64,000 nucleotides of DNA from Allacma fusca. Taxonomy: Eukaryota; Arthropoda; Collembola; Symphypleona; Sminthuridae. Under the pieces are notes generated by a model. The model worked only from the letters and a program-made list of their open reading frames with translations. It made no database searches and had not been told where the DNA came from. Positions 22,946-34,081 of this stretch are shown piece by piece. The position numbers were made by a program, and so were the translations under genes. The DNA lies in the NCBI GenBank assembly GCA_947179485.1, contig OX359246.1, forward strand, positions 8,246,001-8,310,000, given 5' to 3'. The stretch's first letter is position 1. The number at the start of each line of letters is the position of its first letter.

Positions 22946-25264
22946 ATGACGGTTTCATTCCACGGTTTTCTAATCGTTACAATATTTTCTCCTTTTGCGG
23001 TAAGTATATATATGTATATATTAAACAAATACAACTATTGGAACTATGCTCGAGAAGACATTTCTCCTAGTATTTTAAAAACGATTTTTCCTGGAATTCA
23101 GTTATTGTAATTATATGCAATTTTCCTGTTAAAATGGAATAGCAAAATCTAAGAGTAAACTAATTTACTTCACATGATTTTTAGCTCGCCGCAAACAACC
23201 AATTTTGTGGGAACAAAACTCATAGTCCTTGGGAACTTTGCTGCGATGATCATGTTTACCGTAGAGCAGACATTTGGGCATTGGAATCTTGCAACGTAGA
23301 ACCCAAAAATGCGACTTTGACGTTTTCGGATTCCGCAGTAAATTTCTGGAATTTTCTATACATCTGTATGAATTTGATTGGTTGCCCTGGTGAAGATAAT
23401 TATTTATACAAAATTTAAATCTTTCAGTGGCTTGTTTACGACTGCAATATAAGACAACGACTTAACTCAACCAGCCTAACACTAGAATCTTACTTCAATT
23501 TGCTGTTCCGGCCGCACAATACCAGTCAGAACTTGCTTTGGAAAACCTTGACGTTCCCCGATGACATTCCCAGAAAGATTTTGGGTGAAAACGAGCATGA
23601 TAAAATTCAGTGGATAAAATTGTATCACCGTGAATGTGTACAGGCTGTAAAGCAGGTCGGACATATCGTATATTTCCGCAATTTTCTAAATCAACATGCA
23701 CATATGCGCATAAACTGTTCAATTATTAACATATCAAGGATTTTTTATAGGTATGTACTTTTGGGGATGTGACTTCCATGTTCAAAGGCTTTAACCAGGT
23801 AAATATCCTTTTCCTTGTTAGCTCAAAGTCGTCTACAAAATTTAAATTATCCGTAGCTATACAACTGTCATATAATTAATTGTAATGTATCCACCTCCAT
23901 CTTTAATGAGAGAGCTTAAAGCTAATATAAATTATACAATTTTATATCCACATAATAGACAACACCAAGTTTTTACACCAGATTTTCCACCATTCAATTT
24001 TTCCGTGAGTGTAACGAAGAGATGTTACCATATTCTCCCAATTTTCCTGGGTTTCAAGATGCGGACCTTAGTTTTGAGGAGTTCAATAAATGTGTACCGG
24101 AACTAAATCATACTCTGGGGAATGTTAATGACCCCTACTTTCAGAGAACCATTGTAAGTTCATTCGATGGAGATAGTTTCAAAAAAGATGCTTCTAAATG
24201 CTTCGAGCGAAGTTTTGAAATAAGTTAAGGAGTTCTTACAGCTGAAACCGTTTTCTAATGTCTGTTTTTCTTTTCCAGTTTTCACTCTGTTCATACATTG
24301 AGTTTCAACATTTAGATATAAAATCTATGCAAGCCCAAATAGTTAAGCCAACGTTGGATTTCGAAGGTATGATCTCCAACTTCGTTCCTAGATTTTGGTC
24401 TAAATGGTTCAAAAGTTCCTTTAAAAATTTGGTTCTTGAGGAGTTGAAAAAAGAATTCAAAGCCCAAGATCTGCAAAACCTGGAGTCTTTGATGCGGAAC
24501 AAAGTTGAGGAAGGGCTTAAACAAAACCTTTCGGGTGGCAAATATGGTGAGTTTTCTAACAAAGATTCTGCTTGATTCGGTTTTTCATATTCCCTTGTCC
24601 GTACGTCTGTTTGTCCAGTAAAATGTCTCAAAAACTACTGGGTCGATTTCAATGAAATTTTTGATGTACATTAATTGTGTCAACCTTAAGCTTGATTTCG
24701 TATTTGTTTGGAATCGGCCCGATTGTTTTTGAGAAAATAATGATTGAAGTTTCGATCTTGTCAAGTTGAGTGACAATCATCTCAAAAATACAGAATCGAT
24801 TTCTATGAATTTGTTTCTAAAAATTGCTTACGTAAATACTAATGGCTATTGCTTGCGTGGTTGTAATCGGCCTCATAGTTTTGTCAAAACAAAATCGGAC
24901 ATTTCGATAAAAAACTCAAAATTCAACCTACATTGATGGCGGTAGCTGACGCCACCCTATCCGAAGCCTCAAATTACCGCGTAGCGATGTTCTTATAATT
25001 ATCTACATCATTCTTTAAAGCCATGATCTATTATAAAAATGCTTTTGCAGGTGACAGTTTGACCCACAAACGTGAATTAGTACAGGCTATGATAATAATT
25101 CAAATTCGAGATGTTTTTCGGAAAACTGCAAGGAATGTAATATTTGTTTTTGATTTCCGACATTTCTAAAAAAATTTCAGTTGGTCTTCTACTTAATGTC
25201 CTTTGCTTTTTTTCAGGTTTGCAGAAAGGATGCTCACAAGAACGAAAAACATGAGGTCTTGTAA
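22946..25264 (+). CDS. Array gene 5: secreted cysteine-rich protein
   Basis: Exons: 22946-22999, 23185-23337, 23428-23655, 23751-23798, 23959-24153, 24279-24546, 25051-25136, 25217-25264, giving 359 residues. The signal peptide is MTVSFHGFLIVTIFSPFA. Family landmarks: WELCCDDHVYR, ESCNVEPKNA, WLVYDCNIRQRLNST, VCTFGDVTS, RECNEEMLPYS, KCVPELNHTLGN, LCSYIEFQHLD, and the exon-7 helix starting GDSLTHKRELVQAM. Exon 2 is two codons shorter than in genes 1-4. Exon 3 has an extra Cys (YHREC), also seen in genes 4 and 6. Intron 6 contains a dispersed repeat (about 24590-25000). AATAAA lies at about 25319. No damage is seen. Confidence 0.88.
24590..25000 (-). repeat. Dispersed repeat in intron 6 of array gene 5
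   Basis: This belongs to the same family as 25765-26150 and 41645-42030. One end has GTCCGTACGTCTGTTTGTCC and the other has GCTGACGCCACCC followed by GAAGCCTCAAATTACCGCG. The middle has ACTGGGTCGATTTCAATGAAA-like text. It lies in the opposite orientation to the other two copies and has no coding capacity. Confidence 0.65.
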
Positions 25265-25480
25265 ACGTTATATGTATTTTCTAACCGTGTCCATTTTGCG
25301 TCCTCAAAATCAACTTTTAAATAAATGAATGTGCGTACGAACATCTTTTGCAAAACAATACGCATATTTATTTAAAAGAATTAAGACTTAAACTATTATG
25401 AAATAAAAACCTAATGGTAAATGTTTCTTGGTTACTAGCATTTTGTGACTACAAAAGTAGTTAAAATTGATGTTGAGTTT

Positions 25481-25746
25481 CAGCCCATTTAACTTTATAG
25501 ATTACTAAAACAGCTGCACCTCAATATTGAAATCTGTCGTTGCTATTGGCTATACAACAATGTCAAACGAGATTTTGAATACAACCTCTACATGGAAAAC
25601 ATAAGTTGAGGGTTAGGAAATAGTTACTAACGTAATAATAAAAATGCTGCAAGAATAAAATATGGTGGCAAATAATGCCAAACACATCAGCAATAAATGC
25701 ATTTACTAATAAACAAACGCAACGTTTGTTGCTTACAATTTAGTTC
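25481..25746 (+). repeat. Conserved 3'-flanking block, copy 3 of 3
   Basis: This copy lies 216 bp after gene 5 and is homologous to 9822-10085 and 20027-20287. Confidence 0.7.
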
Positions 25747-25764
25747 CCGTCATGGATACAAAAA

Positions 25765-26150
25765 TCATCTCTACGCGATAATTTGAGGCTTCGCGTAAGG
25801 CGGCGTCAGCTACCGTCGTCAAAGTAGGATGAATTTTGAGTTTTGTTTTCTAAATTTCAGAATTGTTTTCAAAAAACTATTGGGCCGATTTCAAGCACAT
25901 AACCAATAACATTACGATTTACATAACTAATATTCACAAAAACATTACATTGAAATCGATACCGTATTTTCAGAGATAACTGTCATTTAACTTGAAGATC
26001 GAAATTTCAAAATTGCACGATATCTCATAAACAACTGCACTGATTTCAATGAAATTTGTTATTTACATTACTTGTGTGAAACGTAAGCCTTAGTTCATAT
26101 TTGGTTAAAATTTTTGGATAAAAAAGTCCTTAAAAATTGCGTGTCCGTCC
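25765..26150 (+). repeat. Dispersed repeat, second copy
   Basis: It starts with CTACGCGATAATTTGAGGCT and GGCGTCAGCTACCG and continues with GATTTCAAT/GAAATTT words, in the opposite orientation to the copy at 24590-25000. The two copies bracket exons 7-8 of gene 5. From 26155 to 27235 I see no gene. The 26155-26325 stretch is homologous to 22085-22255. Confidence 0.6.
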
Positions 26151-27235
26151 GCACGATCACTGATGAACCAATGTCACCACACAAGTCAAACGTTTTACAA
26201 ACCCTATTGATTTCAAAGAAGATGAGTTCATTCGACTGACCTCATGAAACTAAAATAGTTCGGATTTAATTATATGTTAATTTGTACGATTCCGAAATTG
26301 GCGCTGTCCGAGATGCAAAGGTCTGCGCACATAATCTGTATTGATGTGTTACAATTTATTTGGGGTAATCCTTCGATTCATATGCTTTATTAATGAGATC
26401 TGCATTGAGTTCTTTAATTATGTCTTTTACCCTCTCCTTCGATTCCGTTCATTTGCACTAATTATTATAAAAGATTGTTGCATTAAAATTTATAATTACA
26501 CCCGAAATGAGTCGGAAAGAAATGCGATGAAGACTGCGCGCACAACTGTTGTTGAAGGCGAAAATACATGTGTGCAGTTGTGCATACTGTATAAATGAAA
26601 TGTACATACAAAGTATGTTTCTAATGAAAGAGCTTGTACTGTTTATGAAAGTAATGCTTATATATGTCATTTAAATTTAGATAAATCCCTTTATTGTTTA
26701 TATTAATCTAAATTAACCGCGCTACAAAATTCGTATTAGAAACAGATCCAATATATCAAAATTGATATTTGCGAGACATCGATATTCTCAATACATTTGG
26801 CAGTTTTTATCGGAAGTTATATCAGTGGTAAAATGACGGTATTTAAATGACGGTACCCTAAAATGTCCTTTTCACAAATTATTGAGCTCGCATTGCACCC
26901 CGGTGGAACCCGAACTAATGACAAGCACTGCATGCTACAGTTGGCAGTTAATAAATAAAATCCAAAATAAGTTTTAATATGTCCTTTCAGTGTTGGTTCA
27001 CAGGGACTTTGACATCTACTTTTCAATAATTCATCACAATAATATTTTGGAGTGTTTCGTGGAAGTCCGAATAATAGCGTTCCGCTGTGTCAAAATCCAA
27101 TCTGTGACGTCTATGCTTCCATATATTAAGAGTCATGTTTAATTTGTATTGTGCTATGCTACAAAAAAGAATGAATTGGTAATCGTGCTTCTAAGTCTTA
27201 TTTCAAATCTAGTGTACGTTGTTTGACGTTGCAAA

Positions 27236-28307
27236 ATGACCGCCATCTCGTTCCACTGCTTTTTGATCGTTGCAATATTTTTCCCTTTTGCGGTGAGTAT
27301 ACGGATTTATAAACATACAACTATTGGACCTATTCTCGAAAAGGCATTTTCTCATAGCATTTTAAAAACGATTTTTCCTAAAAATCAAATATTGTAATAA
27401 TTATTATATGCAATTTCCCTGCCAAACGTTTATAGTCAAATTTAAGACAAAACTTTTGTACTTCACTTTAGAATTGTTTTTAGCTCGCCGAAAGCAACCA
27501 ACTCTGTGGGAATAAATCTAAAATTAGAACTTGGGAACTTTGCTGCGATGGCCATTTTTACCGTATTGCAGGCCCCGTTCGGGCATGGGAATCTTGCAAC
27601 GTAGAACCCAAAAATGCGACTTTGACGTTTTCGGGTTCCGCAGTAAATTTCTGAGATATTCTATACATCGGTATAAATCTAATTGGTTGTACTGATGAAG
27701 ACGATTGTTTATAAAAAAACTTAAATCTTTCAGTGGCTTGTTTACGACTGCAATGTAAGACAACGGCTTAACTCAACAAACCCAAAGCTGGAATCTTACT
27801 TCAATTTGCTGTTCCTGGCACAGAATAAAAGTCAGAACTTGCTTTGGGAAACGTTGACCTTCCCAGAAGTTATTTACAAAAGGATTGAGGGTGAAGACGA
27901 ACATGACAAGATTAAAAGGATAAAATTGTATCATCGTGAATGTGCACAGGCTGTTAAGCAGGTCTGACATACTGTATATTTCCGCAATTTTCTAAATTAA
28001 CATCAGCATGCACATACACTGTTCAATTAATATACCGAGGATTTTTTATAGGCCTGTACTTTTGGGGGTGGGAGGTCTACATTCAAACGTTATAACCGGG
28101 TGAATATCCTCGTTTTTGTTATCTTAAATTTGTCCATGCTAATAATTCAAATTCGTTCAAGTTTTTTGGAAAACTGCAAGGATTGTAATATTTTTTATTT
28201 CCGAAATTTCTGAAATTGATTCAAATGTACTTCCAATTATTGTCCCTTGCGTGTTTTTTCAGGTTTGTAGAAAGAAAGCTATCAGGATTGAAAACTCAGG
28301 GGTGTAG
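27236..28307 (+). pseudogene. Array gene 6: copy missing core promoter and exons 5-7
   Basis: Exons 1-4 are intact (27236-27292, 27484-27642, 27734-27961, 28052-28099), with MTAISFHCFLIVAIFFPFA, WELCCDGHFYR, WLVYDCNVRQRLNST and ACTFGGG. Beyond intron 4, exons 5, 6 and most of exon 7 are deleted. The remnant AATAATTCAAATTCG at about 28139 is the middle of exon 7 and is followed by its donor. Exon 8 (28263-28307) is present. Upstream, about 110 bp carrying the TATA box and initiator of gene 5 is missing at GTGCTTCTAAGTCTTATTTC. Exon 4 and exon 8 are both phase 0, so skipping the remnant would give a 178-residue protein. Loss of the promoter makes a pseudogene the likelier reading. Confidence 0.8.
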
Positions 28308-30211
28308 CAAATATTCTATGCTTTAATCGTTTCCATTTTGTCCTTTGTGTGTGCTTAAATAAATGGATTTTTTGCATGCAATTACCTGTTGTAAAGATGG
28401 ATCCTGGCTTGCTCTCTGAGTCTAATGGCGTTCATTAGTGCAAAATACAAGGGGATGATCCGCTTAAATTTATTTGGGGATAAAGGTGTGACCCGTAAGT
28501 CCACTAAGTAACAGCAATCTCGATTTGGCGCGCGATAAAAAAGCTACCAACCTAAAAATATTGTGACAAGAAATGCCAAACACATCATCAATTAATAGAC
28601 TAAAGCGACGTTTCGAGCCGAGCTCTTCATCACATTGCAGTTGTTCTAATAGCTTAAATATATTCGGTTAATTTAAGTTATGTATTAACGGCAATATTGA
28701 AAAATTTAAAGAATTTTTAATTAACATTTTTTAGACTTGAAAGTAAAATTTTAAAAGCCATTAAAACATTTTTCTTAAAAGAACCCCCGGGTTGCCAAAC
28801 CCTAAATCGTCCAGGTTTTATGAATTATGAAATTTCCTGGACTTGGTAGTAACTTAGTGCGTCAGTTTAATACTGGATCACATCTTGTATTAAAATAATG
28901 AATCGTTTGGGTTTTTGTTAATATAACTTCGTTCTTGTTACGTTATGTAAATTTGAATGCTGCAATGTCTATATTTTCTAAAACTAGGTTCAGGATGAAG
29001 GACTACTGTATTTCATAAATCAAGGATTTTGTTACATGTAGTGCTGTCTTTATACATACAACGTCTTTCACACGGATAAGTTCCTGGATTGGATTTACCC
29101 TAAATTCAATCCGCGTGTCATGACCGGGAGGATTTCTTGTAATTTTTTTTTTGGTATTGTTTTATAAATTAATGGATACCCAATCTAGACAGTCAGTCTA
29201 ATTTATCCGCAAGAAAGGCTGACACAATACTAATTAATGATTCTGAACTTGAAATTAAAATAGAAGAAACCGAAGAAGGCACTAAATGGATTCCAATTCC
29301 ATTTCTTTGTGATTAATCCAGTAAAATTGCAGGATTATTACGCAGAAAATTTGAATGGAAGATATATTATAGTATTGTTATGTTTAAAGTACGCTTAACC
29401 GAATCAAGGACAAAGAAAACAAAATTCATGTAATATATAAGATTCTTATGATAAAATTTATTACGGTGAGACTTATTGTGCTTTACATACATACATGACT
29501 GAAAGAACACATGAATCATGTTCGATTGAAGAACCGTGAAAAAACAGCAGTTGACGGACACATTTGCACCAACAAAGAATTTCATCGATTTGGATAGCGC
29601 CAAGTCAATTATAAAAGAACCAAATCAGTTATTGAGGGAAATTCAGGAATGTTCAATAATTCAACAACCCGATAAGAATTTGATGAACGTCAATGATGGA
29701 TTTATATTAGACGTTGAATAGAAGCCTTTAATTCAAAGACTATAACCAACTTTTAAAAAAAAGTTCATTCCTCGAAAATTGATTCCTAAAAACTTTTTTT
29801 TTCTCAATTATTTAAATTATCTACTACTTACTTGATAGCGCCTGATAATTACAGTTCGTTAGATAACAAAAGCTTGAGTATATAATTCAGTTGGTTTAAT
29901 AAAGTTAACCACGTAAGCCAAAATTATGGAACCAATTATTTGCAATTCTGTTGGTTTCAGTTGGTCTGAGACGTAGTCTAATTTGGTTTCAGCAAATATT
30001 GGATTTGATTGACATGAATTCAATTTTTTCCAAATAGCTGGATGAATCTTGACAAACTCAATAATCTGGTGGTCAAATTCACACTGAGTAACCTTTTTAC
30101 GTCGTGCAATTGTTAAATGTTTGCTTTTTTGTCTAACGATTGCAATAATTAATATCTACGTTTCTCTGACCTGGGATTTAAATTTGCAAAAGCCGTAAAC
30201 ATGAAATGCTA
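28308..30211. other. Intergenic with short decayed open frames
   Basis: A possible relic begins at the ATG near 29172 (MDTQSRQS). After a one-base shift it continues with an acidic stretch containing SELEIKIEETEEGTKWIP, ending at about 29314. A second short frame at about 29538-29721 reads LTDTFAPTKNFIDLDSAK and onwards. I do not recognise either, and they may be transposon remnants. The left flank of the TIR element (about 30175-30211) is paralogous to 38550-38583 upstream of gene 8. Confidence 0.4.
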
Positions 30212-33200
30212 GAGGCTATCCCAGTCGGAAGAAATTACGACGGCGCTAGCAAAGCAACATATGCCTCGTGACATGCCTCTGTAGTTAGCTCGTGGACAAA
30301 CTGCGGGTCAGAAGCGTGTGTGCCGGGCGATTGTTCGCCCAAACGGTTGCAGCGGCCACCATTACTCGTCAGCATGTACGCCGCCCTTTGGTACATGCAA
30401 TGTAGATATAATGTCGCCCCCTGAACACCGGCGATGTCAAAGCGGCGTTGATTTAGATGCTAAAAGCGCACAATAAACTATCCCCTGTTGAGTCATGCAG
30501 GTGTATGCTAGGCTTTTTAATCATTTGGAAGTAGCTCTTTGAAATAATCATACCCGTTTATTTAAACAATTTGCAACTAATAGGATACATACATAATGTT
30601 CAGTACTTTCGAGAGACAACAAAACACATTTCCTTATGAGTGTCGCAGGATTAATACAAAAAACATTTGATATATCATTTTTATAAATCGTAACAATTGA
30701 AACCAAGTAACTACAAAACTGTTCATCAAAGAAACTTGTACAATTTAAATACTTAACTCCAAGTAAAGTTCTATCATTATGACAGTTTTAATTTCATAAA
30801 AAGTGTTATTTCCAAGTTTGGTATTACCCGATAGTAATTTTAATAGCCCAGCATCTCAAATCGTCTTTAAAATTAGAATTAGGTTGGTAAGTCAGTACTG
30901 CTTGCAGTACTTGTAGTAAATATTTCTGCGGACTGTCAATACTAAATTTAATTGGATTTTGAGTTAAAGACAATTCTGCTGGTGTTACGACACTATCCGC
31001 ATTATTAGCTACTACATCAGTATTAATTTCTCTTAACATAGAACTAAACAAGGAGGCAACTTTTTTAGACCAATAATTCCTTGAAAATTCCGCCATGCTT
31101 CTAGAAATATGATAATTACAAATTACTCCTTCGTTTTATGTACTCGCGTACTTGATCGAACCTTTGAAGTCTTGAATAGTGGAGTTTATTTCACTTTCTG
31201 TGGAAGTCTTCAACGAGATGTTCATCCTTGTTGAACCTATCAATAATGTTCAGGACAGCTATTAATTTTGTATTTAATCATGCACACAGGATTTAGTTTA
31301 ACTGGAATGGCCAGAAGTATTAACGTCATACTTATAATAATTAGTTAGCACATCATAAGTGCTTACGACCAACAGCTTGGTGTACGGATTCAAAATGTAT
31401 AAAGGCCAACTCAGCGTTTTTTCCCGTTCCTGAATAGCTTACAGTTATTCCAAACTTGTCCGTCAATAGTTGGAAAGAATCTCCTTCACCAAATTCTTTA
31501 GGTTGGGTCCTCCAAAACCGGCGAGATATCTCTCCTGTTTTAGAAAATGTACAGTAAATGTTATAAAGGTAGACATAGTTGCCTTTACAACAGAAACAAT
31601 ACTTGCTTCAATGAGATTTTCGCCAGTAATTGCAAGTCTCGGAAAATATTTTTTATGCTTTTGATAAATTCTATAAACACCAGCATAAGTATAAAATATT
31701 GTACAAAAATTTCTATTTATGCATAAGTCATTATAAATTCTAGTTCGTAATAAATAAATGAAAGTTGTTCGCAAAGCTTTAATTTGTAGAATCATTAAAT
31801 TAAAATTTCGGGATAAATCACATACCAGCTTATCTTGATCTCCTTTACTACCAAGATATTTCTCTAAATAATCCAATTCATCTGTTGACGGACCAGGAAT
31901 ATGAAGTGAATCAAAGTCTTCAGTCTCAACAACTTGATTCTGGCCAACGAGGTATGTATAAAATTCGTTCCTGAGTCACTTGAATCCAGGCACGTTTTTT
32001 GAGCTGTACATCTTGAAATTCTACATTAAACATTTGACTATTAATTATTGAATGACACAATTGCACATTTCGCTCCCGTAAATAGATATAAACACGAACA
32101 CAGATATTTACTGCTGAAAGGCAGAACTAGGTTTTGAAAACGCTGATTAAACTCTGTGATGTCATAAGTGACATGGGGTGGCATATTCTGCGGAAATTGT
32201 TGAAAAGGGAATTGGCCATCAATCAAGGCCTTCTCTAGGAATACGTAAGCCGGTTCTGGTAGCCTCTTGACTGGAATTGTAGATTCTAAAACCGTGGTTG
32301 TAGACGGACTGGAATCGGCCAGTTCTTGTTCGGCGGAAGAAATTTCTAAATTGCATAAGTGTTACATTATTTGTTTGAGCGCCAATTACATTGATAATAT
32401 TACACAAAACGTTTTAGTAAAATAAAACTTGCATATAATTCTAGAGCTTGAATGGGAATTGGCTGATTGTAACTTGCGCTCTCTGCAGTTGATTCCTCTG
32501 GTTTACTTTCTTCCGAATGGTTTCTTCGTGATTTGTTTTTCGATTTTTGGTCCTGCCCTCTCCTATAATCTCGTTTGCAGAATCACTTTCTACTGCGGAA
32601 GTGTCAAAGGCTGTCTCTTCGGCCTCACGCGCTGATATTAATGTCTCTAATTTTAAATTAACATTAACAATTTCAAATATTTACTTTCAGTAAATTCAAA
32701 GCTTCTCAAAATTTAATTCTCTTGTAGTTAAAATAATTTGCTATTTCAAAAATATATTCAACCCGCATTCTACGCGAATGTTTAATAGGTAAAACGAGTT
32801 GCATTGATGTGCATTCCTAATGCAAATATGTACAGAGATTTAACTGCAAATATATGTTAAATGGCACTTACTGTATGTTCCTTTTACCCGAACTGGGTAG
32901 AGTCCATGTGGAAGTATTCGGCAAGGAGTTGGAATTTGTCAACAGCTTTGTCAATCCAGGTCCAATAATATAGGGCCAATAACAGGTATTGTTATAAGAG
33001 ATTTTCTGTATATGGAATAAGCACTACCAGTTTGTTTTTGGGGGATCAAAAATCACAACGGTAAACCTTGGACTTATATTTATATATTGGACGAATATTC
33101 ATTGCAGCCATGCTTACTCTTCAACAACATGTGCAATATGAAACCGAATGAGAATGTATGAAAGGACCATTTCAGAGCATGACTGGCGAATATCGTTCAG

Positions 33201-33469
33201 CAGTCGTTTTGAAATACGCTAGGCTCGAATGTTTCAAGCATACTTCTGGGCACTATCGTATGTTCACTGCTTCTCGAACGTTGCGGCAGCCTTGTTTCAT
33301 TCATGTATGTACGCTGTAACGGCGATGTGGCCCGGCATATATGCCTGACGCTGCTGCAATACCATCAGAACCTAATTTTGGGCTTTTTCCACGGCTACGG
33401 CGAACACTCAAATGACAGGCGCTTCGAATACAACACTGGGGCGCTTATATTCTTCCGACTGGGATACTG
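30212..33469. mobile_element. 3.3-kb TIR element carrying a DUF4806-type gene
   Basis: TATCCCAGTCGGAAGAA at 30217-30233 is repeated perfectly inverted at 33450-33466, close to both ends. Outside the element, the left flank CGTAAACATGAAATGCTAG and the right flank CTACCGGG resume the sequence found uninterrupted upstream of gene 8 (CGTAAACAGGAAACGCTAG, ACCGGGAGAC at about 38567-38600). This gives an empty-site comparison. GCTA on both sides may be a 4-bp target duplication. GC-richer subterminal zones at 30220-30430 and 33180-33470 suggest longer degenerate TIRs. The superfamily is unassigned. Confidence 0.7.
30824..32640 (-). pseudogene. DUF4806-like transposon-associated gene, frameshifted
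   Basis: Minus-strand exons read upstream to downstream. An acidic/basic region at about 32640-32440 has KSKNKSRRN. It is followed by AEQELADSSPS and RLPEPAYVFLEKALIDGQFP (about 32350-32190). Then comes FDSLHIPGPSTDELDYLEKY up to 31826. A clean phase-0 GTATGT…ACAG intron follows (31825-31535), then ERYLAGFGGPNLKNLVKEIL. The joined DKLERYLAGFGGPNLKNLV region has the pattern I know from DUF4806 proteins. A one-base shift at about 31466-31475 introduces TGA, after which the other frame continues LLTDKFGITVSYSGTGKNA, the expected domain tail. A further frame at 31096-30824 may be the C-terminus. N-terminal exons are not resolved. The gene lies inside the TIR element. Confidence 0.5.
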
Positions 33470-33987
33470 CTACCGGGTTAATTATCATGACATGCATCCA
33501 TAATAATTATTAATTTTACGTTATTTAATTTGCAAGAGCTGAATTCAAAAATGCTAAGAGATAAATCGTTCTTGGCACCGATAAACGAATTTATTAATTA
33601 GGGGTAAATTACTACATGATGCATAGTACAGTCCTTTTTATTTATTTTTTAAATCATGTTCAAGGAATATAGTATATAATGAAACTCGTATACGTGTTCA
33701 AAATCTTTTGACAAAATTGTCTGACCCTTCAGCTTGAAAAAATGAGGTTTAAAATATTGGTACACAAATACTTTGACATCTGCTTGACAATAAATTTAAT
33801 TATAATAATACTCTGAGGTGTTTCGTGCAAGTTGGAATATTTCTATTCAATTTTGTAAAACTCCATGTGCTTAAGGTGCATATTTTAATAGTTGCATAAA
33901 ACGATGAATTGGTAGTCGTGCTTTTGCGTGATTGACTCTTGAACTTCACTTGAAGGTGAAGTATTCTGGAAACAGATAAAGAGACAG

Positions 33988-33994
33988 TATAAAA
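33988..33994 (+). promoter_or_regulatory. TATA box of array gene 7
   Basis: TATAAAA lies 94 bp before the ATG. The upstream block GGTAGTCGTGCTTTTGCGTG and GACTCTTGAACTTCACTTG matches genes 2-5. The STAT-like position reads TTCGTGCAA, which breaks the palindrome. Confidence 0.65.
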
Positions 33995-34081
33995 ACTGAT
34001 GCCAGGACGGTCCGCCCAATTATGAACAAACATTGAAGTCTTTTATTTTAAATCTGGCGTACATTTTTTTTTCGTGTCCAC

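Noticed and set aside
26341..26670. Short frames on both strands around 26.4 kb
   Set aside because: No motif, no splice sites in the family pattern and an AT-rich composition; nothing supports a gene.
33180..33503. GC-richer patch with a 66-codon frame
   Set aside because: It lies in the terminal zone of the 3.3-kb TIR element and shows no protein features.
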